From DASUMF01 sp040510575 (lineage in GTDB: Bacteria; Actinomycetota; Acidimicrobiia; IMCC26256; DASPTH01), in the NCBI GenBank assembly GCA_040510575.1, contig JBEVIU010000006.1:1-6335 (forward strand): a stretch of DNA of 6,335 nt, in the 5' to 3' direction. Shown here one piece after another: positions 1 to 5,463 of the stretch. The notes under the pieces were generated by a model, which had not been told where the DNA came from, ran no database searches, and saw only the letters and a list, made by a program, of their open reading frames with translations. Position 1 is the stretch's first letter, and every line of letters starts with the position of its first letter. A program made the position numbers and the translations under genes.

Positions 1-95
1 ACCTGCGCGTGCGCGTCGTCGAGCGCGTGCGGGTCGGCTTCGACCTCGGCCTCCGCCGGGGGCGACTCGACAGGATCTGCGTCGGTGGCGGACAC
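1..95 (-). CDS. nuoC: NADH-quinone oxidoreductase subunit C, N-terminal fragment
   Basis: Only the first 31 codons are present; the gene runs off the left edge. The start is a GTG one base after the nuoB TGA stop. The readable part is an acidic Ala/Pro/Glu/Asp-rich stretch (begins MSATDADPVESPPAEAE) with no recognisable domain. Naming therefore rests on position: nuoC follows nuoB in nearly all nuo operons, and low-complexity acidic N-terminal extensions occur in some NuoC proteins. NuoC is a peripheral-arm scaffold subunit of complex I that packs against NuoB and NuoD. No Shine-Dalgarno lies at a normal distance (a GGGGAG sits about 19 bases upstream), so translation probably depends on coupling to nuoB. 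The gene could be a nuoCD fusion; the window cannot show this. Confidence 0.72.
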   Translation of the reverse strand, partial: MSATDADPVESPPAEAEVEADPHALDDAHAQ

Positions 96-96
96 G

Positions 97-624
97 TCAG
101 TCAACGAGGTTCGGCTCCCCGCGCCAACGCCGCTCGAGCTCGTCGTTGCCGATGCCCTCGTTCTGGATCCGCTCCTGCAGCAGGACGATGCCCTGGAGCA
201 GCGCTTCGGGCCGCGGCGGGCAGCCGGGCACGTACACGTCGACAGGGATGATCTGGTCGACGCCCTTGGTGACGGAGTAGGAGTCCCAGTAGGGGCCGCC
301 GCAGTTCGCGCACGAACCCATCGAGATCACGTACTTGGGGTCGGGCATCTGCTCGTAGAGGCGCTTCACGGCGGGCGCCATCTTGTCGGTGACGGTGCCG
401 GAGACGCAGATGAGGTCGGCCTGGCGTGGGCTCGCCGGGAACGGGATCACGCCGAGGCGCATCACGTCGTAGCGGGGGCTGGCCAGGGCTGCGCCCATCT
501 CGATCGCGCAGCACGCCAGGCCCCACTGGAACATCCACAGCGAGTACTTCCGGCTGTAATTGAGGAGCCAGGTGAGGGGCTTCAGCGCAGGCTTCGAGAG
601 GGTGCCGTTCTCGACTAGGCCCAC
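97..624 (-). CDS. nuoB: NADH-quinone oxidoreductase subunit B (cluster N2 subunit)
   Basis: Complete, 175 residues, normal length for the family. NuoB holds the terminal 4Fe-4S cluster N2, which passes electrons to quinone at the base of the peripheral arm of complex I on the cytoplasmic face. The tandem-Cys motif is at Cys38-Cys39 (GLACCAIEM), a third ligand is Cys105 in SMGSCANCGG, and the fourth is Cys135 in VPGCPPRPE, so the cluster set is intact. ASPRYDVMRLGVIPFPASPRQ-type and SGTVTDKMAP segments are also typical. Two further cysteines, Cys73 (ICVSG) and Cys108 (three residues after Cys105), are not N2 ligands. The start is a GTG that overlaps the nuoA end by 10 bp. It is chosen because AAGGGGG lies 7 bases before it and the protein then begins at the usual place. 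nuoC starts one base after the stop. Confidence 0.97.
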   Translation of the reverse strand: MGLVENGTLSKPALKPLTWLLNYSRKYSLWMFQWGLACCAIEMGAALASPRYDVMRLGVIPFPASPRQADLICVSGTVTDKMAPAVKRLYEQMPDPKYVISMGSCANCGGPYWDSYSVTKGVDQIIPVDVYVPGCPPRPEALLQGIVLLQERIQNEGIGNDELERRWRGEPNLVD

Positions 625-977
625 CGCAGGACCCCCTTGCGCCAGGCGTACACGAGGCCGAGCGCGAGGATCACGATGAAGATCACCATCTCTATGAGGC
701 CGAAGGTGCCGAGGGACTCGAGCTTCACCGCCCAGGGGAAGATGAAGACCGCCTCGACATCGAACATGACGAACAGGAGGGCGTACACGTAGTAGCGGAC
801 GTTCGACTGGCCGAAGCCGAGCACCGGGTCGGCGCCGGCCTCATAGGGGATGTACTTCTCGGGTTGGGAACGACTCGGACGGATGAGCCGCCCGACACCG
901 AGCATCGCACCCACCATCAGCAGGGCAGCCCCGATGAACACGGCCACCGCGAGATAATTCCGGTAGAACTCGCTCAC
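615..977 (-). CDS. nuoA: NADH-quinone oxidoreductase subunit A
   Basis: Complete, 120 residues. NuoA is a small three-helix membrane subunit of complex I beside the quinone cavity; its first loop contacts the peripheral arm. Helix 1 is at about 8-32, helix 2 at 62-84 and helix 3 at 92-112. Family hallmarks are the loop motif YIPYEAGADP (42-51) and FDVEAVFIFPW (72-82), whose Asp73 and Glu75 match the conserved acidic pair of helix 2. The loop reads YEAG where many homologues have YECG; E. coli has FESG, so Cys is not essential. The reading frame stays open upstream to about 1073, but GTG at 977 is preferred. It has GGGAGG nine bases upstream, and the extra residues would be Arg/Pro-rich and unlike NuoA. 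As first gene of a leftward nuoABC run, it should be preceded by the operon promoter in the gap shared with the patatin gene. Confidence 0.95.
   Translation of the reverse strand: MSEFYRNYLAVAVFIGAALLMVGAMLGVGRLIRPSRSQPEKYIPYEAGADPVLGFGQSNVRYYVYALLFVMFDVEAVFIFPWAVKLESLGTFGLIEMVIFIVILALGLVYAWRKGVLRWA
632..638 (-). promoter_or_regulatory. Shine-Dalgarno of nuoB inside the nuoA end
   Basis: AAGGGGG on the minus strand, 7 bases before the GTG start of nuoB and within the last codons of nuoA. It supports the overlapping GTG start and fits stop-start coupling of the two genes. Confidence 0.6.
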
Positions 978-986
978 GCGCGTGGG

Positions 987-992
987 CCTCCC
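987..992 (-). promoter_or_regulatory. Shine-Dalgarno that sets the nuoA start
   Basis: GGGAGG on the minus strand with nine bases to the GTG of nuoA. This supports the short 120-residue protein over the longer open frame that continues to about 1073. Confidence 0.55.
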
Positions 993-1042
993 GCCCCCTC
1001 GCTGGAATGAGGTTTCGGTGATGGGGGTTGGATTTCGGGCGC

Positions 1043-1073
1043 AGCATAGCTCCGGCCTTTCCGGCCTGGACAA
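1043..1073 (-). promoter_or_regulatory. Candidate promoter of the nuoABC run
   Basis: Minus-strand TTGTCC (1068-1073) and TATGCT (1043-1048) each match the sigma-70-type consensus at four of six positions. They are 19 bases apart, a little wide. A transcript would begin near 1035 and leave a leader of about 58 bases before nuoA. The spacer holds two copies of AGGCCGGA. The site would lie just before, or overlap, the start region of the divergent patatin gene. It is the best visible candidate in the gap but weak, and high-GC bacteria often use looser promoters. No convincing plus-strand promoter for the patatin gene was seen. Confidence 0.22.
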
Positions 1074-1087
1074 ACCGTGAGGGCACC

Positions 1088-2035
1088 GTGAACACGCGAA
1101 GAATCAGCAGGGACATCCCGTCGATCGGTCAGCTGCGACAAGCGTCGGAGCAGGCGCGCAATCGGCTCGCGAACCGGGAACCGCGCACGGCGTTCGTGTT
1201 GTCGGGTGGCGGCAACCAGGCCGTCAGCCAGGTGGGCATGCTCCGCGCGCTGCTCGAGCGTGGGATCACCCCCGATGTCGTCGTCGGGACCTCGGCTGGA
1301 GCGTGGAACGGCTCGGTGCTCGCGGCCGATCCGACCCTCACCGCCATCGATCGGCTGGGCGAGATGTGGGAGCGGCTGCGCGGCGACGTCATCTTCCCCG
1401 GGGGCAGGTTCACCCGCGCCTGGAACCTCCTCACCCGCGACGACCACCTCTTCTCCGACGAGGGCCTGCGGGCGGTGATCGAGCTGGGAGGCACCCCACA
1501 GACCTTCGCCGAGCTGGCCGTGCCCCTGCGGGTGATCGCCGCCGACCTCGACTCGGGCGACGAGATCGTGTTCGCCTGTGGCCTGCTGCGCCCTGCGCTG
1601 CTCGCCAGCGCGGCGCTTCCCGGGATCTTCCCGCCGGTGCGCTTCGACGGTCGGGTGCTCGTCGACGGGGCGGTGGTGGACACCGTCCCCTTGTCGCATG
1701 CGCTGGCGGGCCCGGTCGACCGGGTCTACGTGCTCAACGTGTCGAGCGAGCTCATGCGGCGCACCACGCGGTCGCCGCTCGACGTCCTGGTGAAGGCGTT
1801 CGCCATCAGCCGCAAGCAGCGGTTCGAGCTGGAGCTGCGCAGCGTGCCGGAGAGCGTCGAGGTGATCGTGCTCCCGGCGCCGCCCGACGACCGCGAGCTG
1901 GTCGACTTCTCGAACCCTGCCCGCTACGTGGCGCAGGCCTACGAGCTCGGCCAGGTCGCGCTCGACGACGCCGAGGCGGCCAAGCGACGTCGCACCAACA
2001 TCCGCCGTTCCTGGTGGCGCCGCACCGCCGGCTAG
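1088..2035 (+). CDS. Patatin-like phospholipase (RssA/NTE-type family)
   Basis: Complete, 315 residues from the GTG start. Patatin-like proteins are acyl hydrolases of phospholipids or other lipids that use a Ser-Asp dyad. The oxyanion-hole glycine loop is at 39-50 (SGGGNQAVSQVG). The nucleophile elbow is GTSAG at 67-71 with Ser69. The block ASAALPGIFPPV is at 173-184, and the dyad Asp193 lies in VLVDGAVVD. All expected catalytic elements are present and in order. There is no signal peptide or membrane helix, so it is probably cytosolic or peripherally membrane-bound. The C-terminus is rich in Arg and Trp (RRSWWRR). GTG at 1088 is chosen because GAGGG lies just upstream, although the 4-base spacing is short. 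A TTG at 1028 would add 20 residues and remains possible. It is divergent from nuoA and convergent with the GH15 gene. The substrate cannot be read from the sequence. Confidence 0.9.
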   Translation: MNTRRISRDIPSIGQLRQASEQARNRLANREPRTAFVLSGGGNQAVSQVGMLRALLERGITPDVVVGTSAGAWNGSVLAADPTLTAIDRLGEMWERLRGDVIFPGGRFTRAWNLLTRDDHLFSDEGLRAVIELGGTPQTFAELAVPLRVIAADLDSGDEIVFACGLLRPALLASAALPGIFPPVRFDGRVLVDGAVVDTVPLSHALAGPVDRVYVLNVSSELMRRTTRSPLDVLVKAFAISRKQRFELELRSVPESVEVIVLPAPPDDRELVDFSNPARYVAQAYELGQVALDDAEAAKRRRTNIRRSWWRRTAG

Positions 2036-2050
2036 CACAGCTGGCCCCAA

Positions 2051-2101
2051 CGAAACTGCGTCGCACGGCGTTGCATGTCAACGCGTGGCGACGCAATTTC
2101 G
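2051..2101. repeat. 51-bp imperfect palindrome, candidate bidirectional terminator
   Basis: It fills most of the 78-bp gap between the convergent stop codons of the patatin (2035) and GH15 (2114) genes. The outer arms are CGAAACTGCGTCG (2051-2063) and CGACGCAATTTCG (2089-2101), with one non-matching position. Then come CACG/CGTG (2064-2067 with 2084-2087) and CGTTG/CAACG (2069-2073 with 2079-2083) around a five-base loop, with single unpaired G at 2068 and 2088. As RNA, the single mismatch is a U-G wobble when read from the minus strand but a C-A clash from the plus strand, so the fold is better on the GH15 side. No T-run follows on either strand, so it is not a classical intrinsic terminator. 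U-less hairpin terminators, or a dispersed palindromic repeat, are the alternatives. The palindrome is directly visible; the role is inferred. Confidence 0.75.
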
Positions 2102-2113
2102 AGGTGCAGAGAC

Positions 2114-3931
2114 CTAGGAATGCTTGCTTCGTTGCATGGCGTCGACGCGGTCCTTGACCGTGATCATCTGGCCCGATGACACGTTGGTCGCGCTCTGCAC
2201 GAAGCCCATGTGGGTGAACGCCTGGGGGAAGTTGCCGAGCTGACGTTCCGCGACGGGGTCGTACTCCTCGGCGAAGAGACCGACGTCGTTGGCGAGGCCG
2301 GCGAGTCGCTCGAACAACGTGCGGGCCTCGTCGAGCCGGCCCTGCATCACGTAATTGTCGGCGAGCCAGAAGGAGCACGGCAGGAACACACCCTCGCCCG
2401 GCGGAAGGCCGTCGGCGACCTCGTCGCTCCGGTAGCGCAACACGTATCCGTCGTGCAGGAGCTCCCGCTCGACCGCCGCGACGGTGCCGATCATCCGCTC
2501 GTCGGTGGCGGGGAGGAACCCGAACATCGGCATCGTGAGCAGCGAGGCATCCATCGACTTCGAGCCGTATGCCTGGGTGAACGAACCCTTGTCGGCGTCA
2601 TAGCCCTCGTCACACACTTGTGCGTGGACGTCGTCGCGCGCTTGACGCCACCGGTCGATCGGGCCGGGGAGGCCGAGCTTCTCCGCGGTGCGGACCGCCC
2701 GATCGAATCCGACCCACGCCATCATCTTCGAGTGGGTGAAGTGCTGGCGTCCGCCGCGCACCTCCCAGATGCCGTCGTCAGGGTGATGCCAAGCACCTTC
2801 GAGGTACTCGAGCAGCGCGACCTCGAAGTCCCACGACCCACCTTCGCTCGACTCGCCGACCGCTTCGCGCATGAGCGACAGCGACGTGAGCACCTCGCCG
2901 TACACGTCGAGCTGGAACTGCTCGCTCGCCGCGTTGCCGACGCGCACGGGGCTCGAGCCCTCGTACCCGGGGAGCCAGTCGAGCTCGAACTCGCTCAACC
3001 GCCGTTCGCCTCCTGCGCCGTACATGATCTGGAGCTGTGACGGGTCGCCGGCTGCGGCGCGCAGCAGCCAGTCGCGCCACTGGATCGCCTCTTCGCGATA
3101 GCCGCCCGCGGTGAGCGCGGTGAGCGCGAGCACGGAGTCGCGCAGCCAGCAATACCGGTAGTCCCAGTTGCGCACACCACCGATCCACTCCGGCAACGAC
3201 GTGGTGGGCGCGGCGACGATCCCGCCGGTCGGCGCATACGTCATCGCTTTGAGCGCGATGAGCGATCGCATGACGAGGTCGCGGTACTCGCCGCGGTAGG
3301 TGCTCTGGCCCGACCACTTGTTCCACCACGACAACGTGTCGTGCAACAGGTTGTGCGTGTCACCCCGGTGGGGCATGGGCTCGTGCGACGGGTTCCAGGA
3401 CAGCAGGAACGGGATCGAGTCGCCGGGCGAGACCACGAAGTCGGCCACCGTCGAGAGGCCGGCTCCGGTGGTCTCGACGGGTGTGCGCAGCCACATCGAG
3501 TTGGCCCCCGCGATGAGGCGCGTGTGGCCGTCGTGGGTGCGTACCCACGGCAGCGCGGTGCCGTAGTCGAAGCGCACGCGAAGGTCCATGTGGATCGGCA
3601 CCCGGCCCGAGACGCCCTCGACGACGCGCACGACATCGACCGTCTGCTTGCGGATCGGCATGCAGTCGACGATGCGCACCACCCCGTCGTCGGTGTGGAA
3701 CGTGGTCTCCAACACGAGCGTGTCGCCGCGGTACGAGCGCTCGACGCGGCGGATCCCGCCCGCCGGCGCCAAGAGCCAGCGACCGTGGTCCGGCGTGCCC
3801 AACAGGTTCGCGAAGACCGTCTCGGAATCGAAGCGGGGCACGCACAGCCAATCGATCGAGCCGTCCTTGCCGACGAGTGCCGCAGTGTGCGTGTCGCCGA
3901 TGAGGGCGTAGTCCTCGATGCGTTGGCTCAC
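2114..3931 (-). CDS. GH15 family hydrolase (glucoamylase/trehalase-like)
   Basis: Complete, 605 residues, normal for the bacterial GH15 type that includes mycobacterial trehalase and glucoamylase-like enzymes. These inverting enzymes release glucose from alpha-glucosides such as trehalose or malto-oligosaccharides. The N-terminal beta-sandwich region (about 1-200) opens with IEDYALIGDTHTAALV and GSIDWLCVPRFDS. The (alpha/alpha)6 catalytic domain follows, with WIGGVRNWDYRYCWLRDS at 249-266 and FELDWLPGYEGS at 315-326 (Glu314 or Glu316 the likely general acid). Next are PVRVGNAASEQFQLDVYGE and then EEYDP at 555-559 (likely general base) before LGNFPQAFTHMGF. There is no signal peptide, so it acts in the cytoplasm. 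Its GTG start overlaps the nuoN stop as GTGA, suggesting translational coupling to a complex I gene; a weak AGGG lies 8 bases upstream. Trehalase versus glucoamylase cannot be decided from sequence alone. Confidence 0.93.
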   Translation of the reverse strand: MSQRIEDYALIGDTHTAALVGKDGSIDWLCVPRFDSETVFANLLGTPDHGRWLLAPAGGIRRVERSYRGDTLVLETTFHTDDGVVRIVDCMPIRKQTVDVVRVVEGVSGRVPIHMDLRVRFDYGTALPWVRTHDGHTRLIAGANSMWLRTPVETTGAGLSTVADFVVSPGDSIPFLLSWNPSHEPMPHRGDTHNLLHDTLSWWNKWSGQSTYRGEYRDLVMRSLIALKAMTYAPTGGIVAAPTTSLPEWIGGVRNWDYRYCWLRDSVLALTALTAGGYREEAIQWRDWLLRAAAGDPSQLQIMYGAGGERRLSEFELDWLPGYEGSSPVRVGNAASEQFQLDVYGEVLTSLSLMREAVGESSEGGSWDFEVALLEYLEGAWHHPDDGIWEVRGGRQHFTHSKMMAWVGFDRAVRTAEKLGLPGPIDRWRQARDDVHAQVCDEGYDADKGSFTQAYGSKSMDASLLTMPMFGFLPATDERMIGTVAAVERELLHDGYVLRYRSDEVADGLPPGEGVFLPCSFWLADNYVMQGRLDEARTLFERLAGLANDVGLFAEEYDPVAERQLGNFPQAFTHMGFVQSATNVSSGQMITVKDRVDAMQRSKHS

Positions 3932-5463
3932 AGCAGGAACCCTGCGTGGCTCGCCCAGTCGACGAACGTCGACGGCACGATGCCGAGCACGAGGGTCATG
4001 ACGGCAGCGACGAGCAACACGAGCCCGGTGCACACGTCGACGCGCCGCGCGGACGTGAGCACGGCGAGTCCACCGCCCCCACCGGACGCTGACGCCGCAA
4101 CCGGTTCGTCGCCGGCCGCGCCCGCTGCGTCTGTCGGGTTCGTCGCCACGGCGAGCGACACACGCAGGTAGGCGAACGACGCCACCACGGTGGCCAGCGC
4201 GCCGATCACCACGAGCACGTACTCCTTGGCGTCGGCCGCCGCCGCGAACACCTCGATCTTGGCGATGAACCCACCCGTGAGCGGGATTCCCGCCTGCGCC
4301 AGCATGAAGAGCACGAACAACGACCCGAGCACCGGACGGCGCGACGCGAGGCCTCGATACCCGTCGATCGAGTGGTCGGCGTCGCCGTGTGCGCTCAGCA
4401 CCGTGACGATGGCGAACGAGCCGGCAACCATGAACGTGTACACGAACAGGTAGAAGAGCGCGGCCTCGACACCCTTCACGGTGCCGACCTGGAACGCCAT
4501 CAGCACGTAGCCCGCGTGCGCGATCGACGAGTAGGCGAGCAGTCGCTTCACGTCGGTCTGGAGCACTGCCCCGATGCTGCCGACGGCGAGTGTGAGCACT
4601 GCGAGCACCCACACTGCAGGACGCCAGTCGGCGCGGTACAGCGGAAACGCGGTGGCGAACACCCGGATCAGCGCGGCGAACCCGGCCGCCTTGGTGGCCG
4701 ACGCCATGAAGGTGGTGACCGGGCTGGGCGCGCCCTGATACACGTCGGGGGTCCAGGTGTGGAACGGCGCGGCCGCGACCTTGAAGCCGAGACCGACGAG
4801 CAGGAGCATCATCCCCGCGACGAGCGTCCCCTTCTCGAACAGCGTGTGCTCGGCGAGGAACTGGAGGATGCCGGTCAACGATGTGGAACCGGTGGCGCCG
4901 TAGACCAGCGCGATGCCGTAGAGGAAGATCGCCGACGAGAACGCGCCGAGCACGAAGTACTTGATGCCGGCTTCCTGCGAGCTGAGTCGTCGCCGGTCGA
5001 ACGCGGCGAGCACGTACAGCGGGATCGACAGGATCTCGAGCGCCAGGAACACCACGATCAGGTCGTTGGCGGTGGTCATGATCACCATGCCGAGCGACGA
5101 GAACAACATGAGCGCGAGATATTCCGGGCCCTCGAGCTCCTCGCGGCGGAGATAGGACACCGACACGAGGACCGCGAGCGCGGTCGCGATCACCACGACG
5201 ATCCCGAGGAACACGCCGAACGGGTCGACGCGCACCATGTGGTTGAGCGTCGTGATCGTGCCGTTGTCGCGCACGTCGAACCACTGCCACGCCAACATCG
5301 CGCCGGCGGTGAGGATCCCGATCGCGGTGACCACCAGCGCGACCGGCATCGCCGCCTTGTGCTGACGCAGGATCGCGCGCATCAGCACCACCAGGACCGC
5401 CGCGCCGCCGAGCGCGAGCTCGGGCGCGATGGCCAGCCAGTCGACGCTCGGCGTCGTCGTCAC
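3928..5463 (-). CDS. nuoN: NADH-quinone oxidoreductase subunit N
   Basis: Complete, 511 residues. NuoN is one of three antiporter-like membrane subunits thought to move protons in complex I, and is the one nearest the quinone arm. About 14 helices span the protein. Residues matching the E. coli proton-path set are present at consistent spacing: Glu143 (LALEILSIPLY), Lys228 (GLGFKVAAAPFHTW), Lys258 (SATKAAGF) and Lys402 (LTGGFIAKIEVF). The signature LQTDVKRLLAYSSIAHAGY is at 301-319. A Gly/Ala-rich hydrophilic stretch at about 442-465 separates the last two helices and is probably an unstructured loop. The start is a GTG overlapping the nuoM stop as GTGA, with AAGAGG 7 bases upstream; the longer open frame upstream lies within nuoM in another frame. 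The stop overlaps the GH15 start. Confidence 0.96.
   Translation of the reverse strand: MTTTPSVDWLAIAPELALGGAAVLVVLMRAILRQHKAAMPVALVVTAIGILTAGAMLAWQWFDVRDNGTITTLNHMVRVDPFGVFLGIVVVIATALAVLVSVSYLRREELEGPEYLALMLFSSLGMVIMTTANDLIVVFLALEILSIPLYVLAAFDRRRLSSQEAGIKYFVLGAFSSAIFLYGIALVYGATGSTSLTGILQFLAEHTLFEKGTLVAGMMLLLVGLGFKVAAAPFHTWTPDVYQGAPSPVTTFMASATKAAGFAALIRVFATAFPLYRADWRPAVWVLAVLTLAVGSIGAVLQTDVKRLLAYSSIAHAGYVLMAFQVGTVKGVEAALFYLFVYTFMVAGSFAIVTVLSAHGDADHSIDGYRGLASRRPVLGSLFVLFMLAQAGIPLTGGFIAKIEVFAAAADAKEYVLVVIGALATVVASFAYLRVSLAVATNPTDAAGAAGDEPVAASASGGGGGLAVLTSARRVDVCTGLVLLVAAVMTLVLGIVPSTFVDWASHAGFLL
3933..3945 (-). promoter_or_regulatory. Small inverted repeat over the GH15 ribosome-binding region
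   Basis: GCAGG and CCTGC flank a three-base loop just upstream of the GH15 GTG, within the last codons of nuoN. The only Shine-Dalgarno-like tetramer (AGGG) is inside it. If the stem forms in RNA, ribosomes arriving from nuoN would open it, which fits translational coupling. Five base pairs is short and may be chance. Confidence 0.2.

Noticed and set aside
442..520. Possible pseudogene or frameshift in the nuo genes
   Set aside because: All full-length genes read through without internal stops and keep their key residues; the partial ones are cut only by the window edges.
85..618. A 177-codon plus-strand open frame antisense to nuoB
   Set aside because: NuoB on the minus strand is unmistakable; the antisense frame is a GC-skew shadow.
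974..2050. A 358-codon minus-strand open frame antisense to the patatin gene
   Set aside because: The plus strand has an intact catalytic dyad and family motifs. The antisense product is Arg/His-rich with no recognisable motif.
2069..2138. CGTTGCATG repeated at 2069-2077 and 2130-2138
   Set aside because: The second copy is inside the GH15 C-terminal codons, no longer match surrounds it, and a nine-base repeat near a palindrome is weak evidence of duplication.
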